Source: Rhizomicrobium sp.
GTDB taxonomy: Bacteria > Pseudomonadota > Alphaproteobacteria > Micropepsales > Micropepsaceae
Length of the DNA stretch: 64,000 bases
Direction: 5' to 3'
Assembly (NCBI GenBank): GCA_037200045.1
Contig: JBBCHM010000002.1
Location: 248,001 to 312,000, forward strand
Below are positions 38,548 to 45,839 of this stretch, piece by piece. Each line of letters begins with the position of its first letter. Within the stretch, counting starts at the first letter, position 1. A model generated the notes under the pieces. That model saw only the letters and a list, made by a program, of their open reading frames with translations, searched no databases and was not told where the DNA came from. The position numbers and the translations under genes are program-made.

Positions 38548-39592
38548 AAAATTGACCACGGCATTTGAGGCTGCGGCAAAAGACGATCCGGCGACAATGC
38601 TCATGATCGCTAGAAAGCTTCACAATGGCGGACAATACGACGATGCAGCGGAACTTTGCAGGCGAGCGCTGCACCTTGCGCCCGACGACGGTTGGCTCAA
38701 GGCGGCCGTCAAGGATCTCGTTACCGCACATATCCCCAAATGGCATTTCAAGATTTTCGGCGATGCGTTGCGAAACAGCGCTTACGACACAGCCTTGCGA
38801 CGGGCCGTGGCGCCTGGCGCGCGCGTGCTCGAAATCGGCACAGGCTCCGGCCTCCTCGCGATGATGGCGGCCCGAGCAGGCGCACGAGAAGTCATCACAT
38901 GTGAGATGGACAGGCAGGTGGCCGAGACGGCCCGAAAAATCATTTCTCGAAACGGGTATACCGATCGGATAAAAGTCCTTGTCAAACATTCCGACAAGCT
39001 GGATTTGGCAGAGGATCTGGGCGGACGCGCCGATGTCATCGTCTCGGAGATCGTATCCAGCAATCTTCTCGACGAGGGCGTATTGCCTTCTCACGAGCGG
39101 GTCATGCGCGACTTCGCCCACGCCGGTACGATAGTCATCCCGGCACGCGGCGTGGTTCGCGTGGCGCTGGCGCAGGATCTGCGCGATCCAAGCCTTGTAT
39201 TGAACGACATTTCAGGTTTTGACGTATCGGCCTTCCTGGAACTTGCCAAACCGAAGCGATCCTTTGTCGCCGGCGATCCGAACGTCATTTTGCGCGGCGA
39301 GCCGGAAGATCTATTCAGCTTCGACTTTGCGTCGCCGGCCTACCATGCCCCAGGGCGCTCGCGCGTGGTCTGCCGGTCGTCAGGCGGTCCAGTCAACGGC
39401 GTGGCACAGTGGATCAAGCTGACCCTGGACGACGTCACATCTTACGAGAACCGTCCCGCCGCCGGTGTGACATCGAACTGGAAGCTACGGTTCTATAGAT
39501 TCGACTCCCCGGTCGAGACGAATCCGGGCGACGAAATCCAGGTTTGCGGTGCACATGATCGTCGCAACGTACTTGTCTGGCGGCAGGAATGA
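38537..39592 (+). CDS. PRMT-like protein methyltransferase with N-terminal helical repeat
   Basis: This 351-residue protein starts at GTG 38,537 with a GAGGG ribosome-binding site. The N-terminal TPR-like helices (KLHNGGQYDDAAELCRRALHLAPDDGW) precede a Rossmann methyltransferase of the protein arginine methyltransferase group. Visible motifs are ARVLEIGTGSGLLAMMAARAGA (motif I), VITCEMDRQVAETARKI (post I), DVIVSEIVSSNLLDEGVLPSHERVM (PRMT double-E loop region, Ser-Glu-Ile...) and the THW-free beta-barrel with GVAQWIKLTLDD. Protein-modifying PRMT homologues are rare in bacteria, and this one lies inside a RiPP locus whose precursor has Arg residues, one in the C-terminal Thr-Arg-Ser. It overlaps both neighbours, so it is part of the plus-strand operon. 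Confidence 0.8.
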   Translation: MDLRKLTTAFEAAAKDDPATMLMIARKLHNGGQYDDAAELCRRALHLAPDDGWLKAAVKDLVTAHIPKWHFKIFGDALRNSAYDTALRRAVAPGARVLEIGTGSGLLAMMAARAGAREVITCEMDRQVAETARKIISRNGYTDRIKVLVKHSDKLDLAEDLGGRADVIVSEIVSSNLLDEGVLPSHERVMRDFAHAGTIVIPARGVVRVALAQDLRDPSLVLNDISGFDVSAFLELAKPKRSFVAGDPNVILRGEPEDLFSFDFASPAYHAPGRSRVVCRSSGGPVNGVAQWIKLTLDDVTSYENRPAAGVTSNWKLRFYRFDSPVETNPGDEIQVCGAHDRRNVLVWRQE

Positions 39593-40257
39593 TGTGCCGG
39601 TCGGAGATCGGGACGATCAAAAGCCTGTACGGTGATATGACGGCACAGCCCTTGATGATTTCATCGACGGAAACTCATTTTTCCAGCGATCCGCAAGTCG
39701 TTGCGGATATGCGGAGGACGTTTTCCGACACGCATGCTGCCTTGCTTCCCAATATCTTCGACACGTCCTTCCGGCAAATGCTGCTGACGCTCTGCGATAA
39801 GGCATCCTTCGTATCCAACACGGTGCCAGGCCTGGGGGAGCGCAGCATCGAAGCGCCGCCGGCGATCGCGGGAAAGGCGCTTCGCGCGGCGCTGCGGCGG
39901 CCCGACGTCCTGCGCTTCGTGGAGAGCGCAACCGGTTGCGGACCGCTCGCCGCCGTCGAAGGCGACATTGCGGAGTTCGCGCCCCGCCCTCACGAGGAAT
40001 TGGCTTGGCACGACGACCGAAATGGGGCGTCGCGCCGGCTGGCGATCACGGTCAATTTGAGCGATGTGCCCTATAGCGGCGGCCTCTTCGAGCTGCGCGA
40101 GAAGCGTTCGCGGCGAATGCTGATCCGGCACATTCATCGCGACGTGGGTACGGCTCTGATTTTCCGAGTCGAGTCCGAATTGGAACACCGGGTTCAGCCG
40201 GTCACCGCGGGTGGGCCGCGCCGTGTGTTTGCCGGCTGGTTCCTGGCGCCACAATGA
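39589..40257 (+). CDS. 2-oxoglutarate/Fe(II)-dependent oxygenase (prolyl-4-hydroxylase-like)
   Basis: This 222-residue protein (ATG 39,589; an in-frame ATG at 39,637 is an alternative) shows the facial triad and co-substrate residues: ELAWHDDRNGASRRLAITVNLSD (His-x-Asp), SGGLFELRE, then FRVESELEHRVQPVTAGGPRRVFAGWFLAP (distal His and the Arg for 2-oxoglutarate). It lacks the TPR part of the other two oxygenases and belongs to a different subfamily. It overlaps the PRMT-like gene by 4 nt and the cyclase gene by 4 nt (ATGA), so it is made together with them. A peptide hydroxylase acting on the RiPP precursor is the simplest reading. Confidence 0.85.
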   Translation: MMCRSEIGTIKSLYGDMTAQPLMISSTETHFSSDPQVVADMRRTFSDTHAALLPNIFDTSFRQMLLTLCDKASFVSNTVPGLGERSIEAPPAIAGKALRAALRRPDVLRFVESATGCGPLAAVEGDIAEFAPRPHEELAWHDDRNGASRRLAITVNLSDVPYSGGLFELREKRSRRMLIRHIHRDVGTALIFRVESELEHRVQPVTAGGPRRVFAGWFLAPQ

Positions 40258-42029
40258 AAACTGGCCTCTATGCGCTGGCCTCCTTGGACGGTGCGCCACT
40301 TTCCGGCAACGACAGTGCCCTGCTCGGCTTGTCGGATCCACATGATAGCCGCGTCATTCGCATGCCTGGCCTGGCAGTACGCGCGGCGTATTCCGAACCG
40401 GAGCGGCACGCCATCAGCAATACGGTCGAGAACGACACTCTGCTCGTCTTTCTGGGCCACCTTGACGAACCGCTGGAGTTGGCCACGAAGGTCGGCTGCG
40501 ACTCTGCGCAAACTCCGGCGTCGCTGGCATTGCGCGCAATGCGGAAATGGGGAGCCGGGGCGAATGCGCATATGGCCGGCGAATGGTCGCTTCTGACATG
40601 GAACGCTGCAAGCCGCGAACTGATCATCGGGGTTTCCGATACGCTGCGCGATGTCATGCGATTTTCCACGGATGGGCACCGCGTGGCTGTCGCGCCGGAT
40701 GTCCGCCGTCTGAGCGCCCTCGCCTGGGTCGGCCGCGAATTCGACCCCGTCGGACTGCCGCTGTGGGTCGCGCGCGCGTCACTACGCAAGCGTTTTCTGG
40801 CGGATCGAACGATATTGCGCAATGCAAGGGCGGTGCAGCCTGGAACCTGCCATACCTTCTCATCTGGCAGGCACAGCAAGTCGGACGCCCAAACGGCCTC
40901 CCTCCCGCCGCGTTGGGAAGGCAGCTTCGAGGAGGCGGTCACGGCGTTGGAAACGACCGCCCGCCGTATCATGCGCGAGACGTTGGCACGGCACGGCACC
41001 GTGGCCGTACCGTTGAGCGGCGGCTTGGATTCCTCGACCCTGGCCTGGCTGGCGGCCGAGGAGCGCCGGCCCGGCCAGTCGCTGTTCTGCATGACCTCGG
41101 TCGCACCCGAAGGTAGCAATCTGGCGGACGAACGAAAATTCGCCGAGGCGGTGGCGCGGACGCTGCACTTGCCGATTGAATTCGTGACCCCCCATGAAAG
41201 CCCAAGTGTCTATCAGCCTCTGGGACGTACCTTTGCGCAGGCGGACGGTCCTTCTCAATCACCCCGGCATTACCTGTACGATACGCTTTACGACACGGCG
41301 GCCGCGGGCGGGGCCGACGCAATGCTGGATGGCGCATGGGGCGAGCTCACACTGACAAGACCGGTCTCGCTTCAATCTCCATTATCCGAATTGCGAAAAG
41401 TGATACGCGAAGCCAAAGGCACAGCCAGGGAATGGCTGCGCGGCGCGACATGGCCCGACGCCGGCTTTCACGCCAAGCTGTCTCACGATGCGCTGCAGCG
41501 CCTGCCATTGGACATACGCGCGCAACATCTTTCACTGGAAAAAGATGAGCTGCTGCATCCGGACGAAGAACTCGGGTTCGGGCCGGGCTTCGATAAGGTC
41601 GGCATACTTGCCACCTCCGCACCGCTCGCGGGACTGCGTCATCTCACACCCTATCGGGACCAAAGACTGGCGCTTCTGGCGGCCGGCATGCCGGCGCATT
41701 TCGCTTGTCACGACAGGCTCTCACGGGCCCTCGCCCGTGCCATGCTCAAAAACAGGTTGCCCGACGAGATTCGGCTACGCACGCATCCGCGCCCCTTCTC
41801 GCCGGACTATTCACTGCGGCTGCAGCGTCAAGCGCACTATGTGAAGGCTAGAATGGCAGTCTATCGTAGATCCGACGCTCGCGACTGGATCAACCTGCCA
41901 TGGCTGGAAGGCCAGACAGAAAAACTGTCCCGCGGCGGCGCATTGCCGATCACGGGACAGTTCAACATACAGATGACCGCAATGATGGCCGAATTCTTCG
42001 TCTGGTGGGAGACGCAAGAGTTGGATTGA
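40254..42029 (+). CDS. Asparagine-synthetase homologue, lasso-cyclase (C protein) type
   Basis: This 591-residue protein has two domains. The N-terminal glutaminase-like part (1 to about 200) begins MKTGLYALASLDG without the catalytic Cys2 of true asparagine synthetases. The C-terminal ATP-pyrophosphatase part (about 220-590) has the P-loop VAVPLSGGLDSSTLAWLAAEE, LDGAWGELTLTRP (usual Gly-Asp-Glu region altered) and the characteristic lasso-cyclase stretch LPDEIRLRTHPRPFSPDYSLRLQRQA. Lasso cyclases adenylate an Asp/Glu side chain and join it to the peptide N-terminus. It is last in the plus-strand operon and converges on the candidate precursor, whose stop is 20 bp away on the other strand. 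Replacement of canonical acidic residues should be checked structurally. Confidence 0.87.
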   Translation: MKTGLYALASLDGAPLSGNDSALLGLSDPHDSRVIRMPGLAVRAAYSEPERHAISNTVENDTLLVFLGHLDEPLELATKVGCDSAQTPASLALRAMRKWGAGANAHMAGEWSLLTWNAASRELIIGVSDTLRDVMRFSTDGHRVAVAPDVRRLSALAWVGREFDPVGLPLWVARASLRKRFLADRTILRNARAVQPGTCHTFSSGRHSKSDAQTASLPPRWEGSFEEAVTALETTARRIMRETLARHGTVAVPLSGGLDSSTLAWLAAEERRPGQSLFCMTSVAPEGSNLADERKFAEAVARTLHLPIEFVTPHESPSVYQPLGRTFAQADGPSQSPRHYLYDTLYDTAAAGGADAMLDGAWGELTLTRPVSLQSPLSELRKVIREAKGTAREWLRGATWPDAGFHAKLSHDALQRLPLDIRAQHLSLEKDELLHPDEELGFGPGFDKVGILATSAPLAGLRHLTPYRDQRLALLAAGMPAHFACHDRLSRALARAMLKNRLPDEIRLRTHPRPFSPDYSLRLQRQAHYVKARMAVYRRSDARDWINLPWLEGQTEKLSRGGALPITGQFNIQMTAMMAEFFVWWETQELD

Positions 42030-42049
42030 TATCGTACGGAATGGGCTGC

Positions 42050-42193
42050 TTAAGAACGCGTGTTGTCGCCGGCGCCGCCGTCAGCACCCGTGCCGGGCAG
42101 CATGGCCGTCTCGCCGACGTCAAGCTGCTCGACCTTGGGTTCGATCCAGGCAAGACGATTGTCGGTGCGTGCGGTCTTCGGGTCGGAATTCAT
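42050..42193 (-). CDS. Candidate RiPP (lasso-type) precursor peptide, 47 aa
   Basis: The start ATG at 42,193 has an excellent GAGGA ribosome-binding site with 8-nt spacing. The peptide begins MNSDPKTARTDNRLA, then WIEPKVEQLDVGET, a leader pattern (aromatic-x-x-Pro-x-hydrophobic...Leu-Asp-Val-Gly-x-Thr) like that bound by PqqD-type recognition proteins. It ends AMLPGTGADGGAGDNTRS. Possible core registers are Met31 to Asp38 (ring of 8, Thr29 at position -2) or Gly36 to Asp43 (ring of 8, Thr35 at -1), and sequence alone cannot decide. The C-terminal residue is Ser, the phosphate acceptor used by HPr-kinase-like enzymes in paeninodin-type lasso peptides. It is the last gene of the minus-strand series after the kinase at 42,451-43,371. 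No Cys, so not a thioether product. Confidence 0.72.
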   Translation of the reverse strand: MNSDPKTARTDNRLAWIEPKVEQLDVGETAMLPGTGADGGAGDNTRS

Positions 42194-42450
42194 GGGATAT
42201 CCTCATGCAGGGATTGATGGGGCATATGTAAATATGAATCCTCGTCCCGCAAACCGAGAAAGACTGCCAATTCGGTGCCATATTCGAATTGCTGCCACAA
42301 TCAGTCCTGCCGAAGCGATCTGTCGATATCGGAAATTGCATATCTTGCCATTATTTCAATTTGCGCCGCGGGGCGGATTGCTGGGTTGACGGGCGAGCAA
42401 CGCATTTGAATGCTGGAGCCGCATATCAGGTCGCAAAATCGGATGAACGC
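42194..42450 (-). promoter_or_regulatory. Probable promoter/operator region of the precursor gene, with repeated TGGCA
   Basis: This 257-bp non-coding gap is more AT-rich than its surroundings. On the minus strand TGGCA occurs four times within about 85 bp (at 42,265-42,269, 42,276-42,280, 42,293-42,297 and 42,346-42,350). The copy closest to the gene lies in TTGGCAGTCTTT, resembling the start of the leader elements at 36,269 and 37,595 (TGGCAGTATTT). It likely allows the short, highly expressed precursor to be transcribed separately from the kinase upstream. Regulator binding is inferred, and the AraC-type gene at 46,840 is the natural candidate. Confidence 0.45.
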
Positions 42451-43371
42451 TCAGGCTGGATGCGCTGGCGATTCACATCGCGCGAAGATCTGCTGTGCGA
42501 GCGCCAAGCATGTCCGCTCGTCGTATACGCGCAACTCGCGCATCCGCGCCACGCCAATCTTGCGCGCGACCTCCGCCGTCACCTTCGAGCGCTCCATGGC
42601 ATTCGGTACCAAATGCATGAGTCTTGGCCGAAATATTTGGGAGCGCAAAAGCAGTATCTGCAATTTCAAAGGAAGGACGGCATCGTCACGATCGAGCATG
42701 ACGACACCGGCCAGCAGACGCCGTTCGAAGGACGCTATCCGCCGCGGGAAGACGAGCAGCTTGCCATTAAGCGCCGGAACCGGCGTTCCACAATCCAAGC
42801 TGGCGCTCAAGGCCTTGGCGGTATCCGGATGAAGCCGCATGCCCGGGCGCCCCGCGAGCACATATGGTAGGCCGTCTGGATCCATGACCAGCGCGGTCAG
42901 ATCATCGGATATCAGCTTTCCTCCCAGCGCGATCAACTTCGCACCGATGGTCGACTTACCGCCACCCGAACGGCCGCAGAGCAACACCGCGCAGCCGGCA
43001 ATTTCAACAGCCGTTCCATGCAACGGTATCAGTCCGCGCGACGCCAGGATCACCGCAGTCGCGGTGCCAAAAAAATGCGGTGGCATCTCGCCGGTCCAGT
43101 TCTCCCCGGGCGTCACCGCGATCCGGTCCGCGCCGAAAATATCGATGATTGCTTCCGCATCCGCCGAAAAACGGTATCCGTCAGAACAAACTGCACCCGT
43201 GCCCCAGCGTGCCAATTCGGTGCGCGCCGGCACGGGCGGCGCAGCAATCGTCACTGCGACATCCGGGGGCCCCTCAAATTCCAGGCATTGAAATTGCCGC
43301 AGAGGCAGAGCACTGGACCATCGGAGCCCAAATGCGACGGCGCGGTTTTCGTTGCGATGCGGATAGTCCAT
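42451..43371 (-). CDS. HPr-kinase-like protein 1 (putative RiPP tailoring kinase)
   Basis: This 306-residue protein (ATG 43,371, MDYPHRNENRA) has the HprK/PckA-type P-loop CAVLLCGRSGGGKSTIGAKLIALGG at about residues 150-170, followed by LISDDLTALV (acidic metal/catalytic position) and the helix-rich C-terminus. The N-terminal third is the typical divergent domain (FEGPPDVAVTIAAPPVP, FGTATAVILASRGLIPLHGTAVEI). HPr-kinase-like proteins in lasso clusters phosphorylate the C-terminal Ser of the precursor. The candidate precursor here ends in Ser. It sits 5 bp after the PqqD-like gene and 257 bp before the precursor. Confidence 0.83.
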   Translation of the reverse strand: MDYPHRNENRAVAFGLRWSSALPLRQFQCLEFEGPPDVAVTIAAPPVPARTELARWGTGAVCSDGYRFSADAEAIIDIFGADRIAVTPGENWTGEMPPHFFGTATAVILASRGLIPLHGTAVEIAGCAVLLCGRSGGGKSTIGAKLIALGGKLISDDLTALVMDPDGLPYVLAGRPGMRLHPDTAKALSASLDCGTPVPALNGKLLVFPRRIASFERRLLAGVVMLDRDDAVLPLKLQILLLRSQIFRPRLMHLVPNAMERSKVTAEVARKIGVARMRELRVYDERTCLALAQQIFARCESPAHPA

Positions 43372-43376
43372 GGCCG

Positions 43377-43649
43377 TTAAGCCGGTGATACCAGACCTTT
43401 TTGGGAAAGGTCCATCACCACACGTTCGACGGACCGCAAGCAATCACCCGGCGCGACATCGTATTTTTCCGTAAGCGCTGTCGCAATTTCCTCGGTGCTC
43501 TTGGGCGCGGCCAGCAAGTCCCAAATGTCGTTTGCCGATGCGTTGAAGGCGTAGTAGCTCGCCGTTTCGATACTCAATATCACGAAGGAATCCTCTATCT
43601 GGGTGCCGACAAATTGATCGGATCGCTTCCATCTCGCCATGGCGGTCAT
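43377..43649 (-). CDS. PqqD-family leader-recognition protein (lasso B1-like)
   Basis: This 90-residue winged-helix protein is of the PqqD/RRE type: QIEDSFVILSIETASYYAFNASANDIWDLLAAPKSTEEIATALTEKYDVAPGDCLRSVERVVMDLSQKGLV. The strand ILSIETASYYAFNASA followed by the winged helices is the hallmark. Such proteins bind the leader peptide and present it to the modifying enzymes. ATG 43,649 overlaps the stop of the second kinase (ATGA). A fused or adjacent B2 protease, which usually follows B1 in lasso clusters, is not present. Confidence 0.92.
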   Translation of the reverse strand: MTAMARWKRSDQFVGTQIEDSFVILSIETASYYAFNASANDIWDLLAAPKSTEEIATALTEKYDVAPGDCLRSVERVVMDLSQKGLVSPA

Positions 43650-44554
43650 TGTTCAACGAGCTCCTTTTGCTTGTGTGCTGGGCGCAGCGCCCGATTTCCT
43701 AGGAAGGCAAGTTCTTCGCGTGTCAGGTCCCCTGCCCCTTCCTTCCTGCGCCAAGAATAGAGTGGGAGTTTCGCAAGATGGCCAAACAGGGGAAGAACTT
43801 CCCCCTCCTTGCCCATAAGGCGTGGCACTTTCGGACGGTGTCTTTGTGCCAGCAGCACCGTAAGTGCCTCAACGCCGGTCAGTCGCCTGAACTCCGCCGG
43901 TCCGGTGGACCTTGGCAGATCCAAGACGCAGAGCGCGGCTAGCGGCGCCGATCGCAGCGTCTGTTCCGCTACGACGTCATGGCCATTTCGGTGGAAACCA
44001 GGGTCCTCGCTCCAGCAATAGCGCGCCGGCAGCCCACTTGCCTTTACGCCCTCCGCAGCGACAAGCAACCGAAGCGTATCGTCTCCAAGAACGCGCCCGG
44101 CTGAAAGCAGCGATCTCAGGACGGTCGATTTGCCACTGCCCGAAGGACCACAGATTGCAATCGCGGACTTTGCTGCGCCGATCGCGGCGCCCGCGGCATG
44201 CAACACAATCTCTCCCGGCCGCATCCAGAGTAGCGCCGGCAAGGCGGTCGCGATCAACATGTCGCCGACGTCGGTCGCCGAGGCGCCGCACGCCGGCTCG
44301 ACCACCATTCTTCGTCCCGCCTGGCAAAGATAGCGAGCGATCCCCGGCATTTCGTACAACAGAGAATTTCCGTTGCGCCGATACGGTCCGTACTGCGTGC
44401 CCGGCATCGCCGCGCATACGGAGTCGACGACGATCTCTATGTCGGGCGCGTGCGGACACATTTCCGCCTTACCCGAAAACAGACATGCACCCGGAATCGG
44501 GAGCTCGGAACGGACGATGAGGCCGTAAGCCCTATACAGAAATGTCTGGGCCAT
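43646..44554 (-). CDS. HPr-kinase-like protein 2
   Basis: This 302-residue protein (ATG 44,554, MAQTFLYRAYGLIVRSELPIPG) begins with the motif common to HprK-like proteins of RiPP clusters (Y-x-A-F/Y-G-L-x-I/V-x-S-x-x-x-L/I-P). The P-loop SAIAICGPSGSGKSTVLRSLLSAGR is near residue 165, then VLGDDTLRLLVAAEGVKASGLP. It is only distantly similar to the other kinase 0.2 kb downstream, so this is not a recent duplication. It overlaps the oxygenase gene upstream by 23 nt and PqqD downstream by 4 nt. Possible roles are a second phosphorylation or a precursor-binding scaffold; undecided. Confidence 0.8.
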   Translation of the reverse strand: MAQTFLYRAYGLIVRSELPIPGACLFSGKAEMCPHAPDIEIVVDSVCAAMPGTQYGPYRRNGNSLLYEMPGIARYLCQAGRRMVVEPACGASATDVGDMLIATALPALLWMRPGEIVLHAAGAAIGAAKSAIAICGPSGSGKSTVLRSLLSAGRVLGDDTLRLLVAAEGVKASGLPARYCWSEDPGFHRNGHDVVAEQTLRSAPLAALCVLDLPRSTGPAEFRRLTGVEALTVLLAQRHRPKVPRLMGKEGEVLPLFGHLAKLPLYSWRRKEGAGDLTREELAFLGNRALRPAHKQKELVEQ

Positions 44555-45839
44555 GGGTCTCTGTCGTCGAGCGGGCCTCTTGCGAAACAACGTCGAACGC
44601 CACGCAGATCCGGCGTCCGTCACCATCATGCGGATAGGTGCGATGATAATTGTGCGATGGAAACAGCATGAACCGCCCGGCTTGCGGACGAACAACATGT
44701 GTTCCAAGCCGCGCCGCCAACTGTGCACCGATCACGGCCGGCGGCGCACCGAATTCGATGCAGCCTGCCTTGCCCCCACCGCTCCGCACGGCGCATGGGA
44801 CTTCGACATAGTAGACCCCGCTCAACCATGCGCTCGGATGGATGTGCCAATCCTCAAATCCGTCGTTCCGCGTCAGGACGGACCAGACAGTCAGCGTCGC
44901 GCGGCTCGCGCGCCCTGTTCGGGCAAAAGGCGCGTACGCCGGCATGGCGGCAACATAGGCGACAATCTTGCGCCGGATCGCTTCCAGCAAGAGCGGCAGC
45001 AGGACGGATCGTTCAAGCAACGGGTCGTCCACGCGCCAACTCGCCAGGGACGCGGTGCCGACGCGTTCATAACGAAGACCGGGATGACAAGCGATCTCCT
45101 CGGCCAGCGCCATATTGAACATTTCGATGCTCGACCAGCCCGGCGGCGGCGAAAGAACGCCGCCATGGCCGAAGCGCTCGAACCCGAACGTTTCGCGCGC
45201 CTCGTCCATACGATCGAGGACCGCGAAGGCCAAGGCACGCACGGCCAGTAGGTACGGATGAACAAGTCCGCCATCAACCAAGACATTCGAACGCCCAAGC
45301 ACCTCGGCAGCGGCGCCGCATCCGATATCGAGCAAAGCGAGCCGCCGAAACGCGTCGGCATTGGCCGGGTCGCTGCGCAATGCGGCGAGAAAGGCCTCCC
45401 TGGCCTCGTCCGCACGACACAGCCGCAACATCGCTTTGCCCAACTCAGCGAGCGCGGTGGCGTGTTGCGTGGGTGTGGCGGCCAGCCCGTTCGCTTCGAT
45501 CAATACCTCCAGCGCGGCGGCGTTGTCGCTTTCGGTTGTCCTGGCGAGGTGGGCCGCGGCCAGCAGCATTCGGTTCTCATAGCTTCGCCGCGTTTCGACC
45601 GCGCGAAGCAGATCGATAGCCTCGCCGAACCGGTCCATCTGAAAAAGCATGCCGGCGAACCGGTCGCGCTGCTTCTGCGGTAACGAAAATCGAGAGTGGG
45701 CGGAGAGGAGAAGCGCCAATTCATCCTGGACGGTGAATTGCCTAGGTAAGGGCAGCTCCAAGCGAAACGCATCCTCCGGAACGGCTTCGGTTCGCGGCCC
45801 AGCCGTTTCGTCACGTCTCCTGACGGCGGCCCCGTTCAT
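44532..45839 (-). CDS. TPR-fused 2-oxoglutarate/Fe(II) oxygenase, paralogue 2
   Basis: This 435-residue protein has TPR-like helices in the first 230 residues (MLFQMDRFGEAIDLLRAVETRRSYENRMLLAAAHLA, ALAELGKAMLRLCRADEAREAFLAALRSDPANADAFRRLALLDIG). The C-terminal oxygenase carries GFEDWHIHPSAWLSGVYYVEVP (His-x-His) and GRFMLFPSHNYHRTYPHDGDGRRICVAFDV (distal His, Arg). Domain order and motifs match the plus-strand gene at 36,360. Both were probably recruited as protein or peptide hydroxylases. It overlaps the propeller gene by 4 nt (ATGA) and the second kinase by 23 nt. Confidence 0.87.
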   Translation of the reverse strand: MNGAAVRRRDETAGPRTEAVPEDAFRLELPLPRQFTVQDELALLLSAHSRFSLPQKQRDRFAGMLFQMDRFGEAIDLLRAVETRRSYENRMLLAAAHLARTTESDNAAALEVLIEANGLAATPTQHATALAELGKAMLRLCRADEAREAFLAALRSDPANADAFRRLALLDIGCGAAAEVLGRSNVLVDGGLVHPYLLAVRALAFAVLDRMDEARETFGFERFGHGGVLSPPPGWSSIEMFNMALAEEIACHPGLRYERVGTASLASWRVDDPLLERSVLLPLLLEAIRRKIVAYVAAMPAYAPFARTGRASRATLTVWSVLTRNDGFEDWHIHPSAWLSGVYYVEVPCAVRSGGGKAGCIEFGAPPAVIGAQLAARLGTHVVRPQAGRFMLFPSHNYHRTYPHDGDGRRICVAFDVVSQEARSTTETHGPDISV

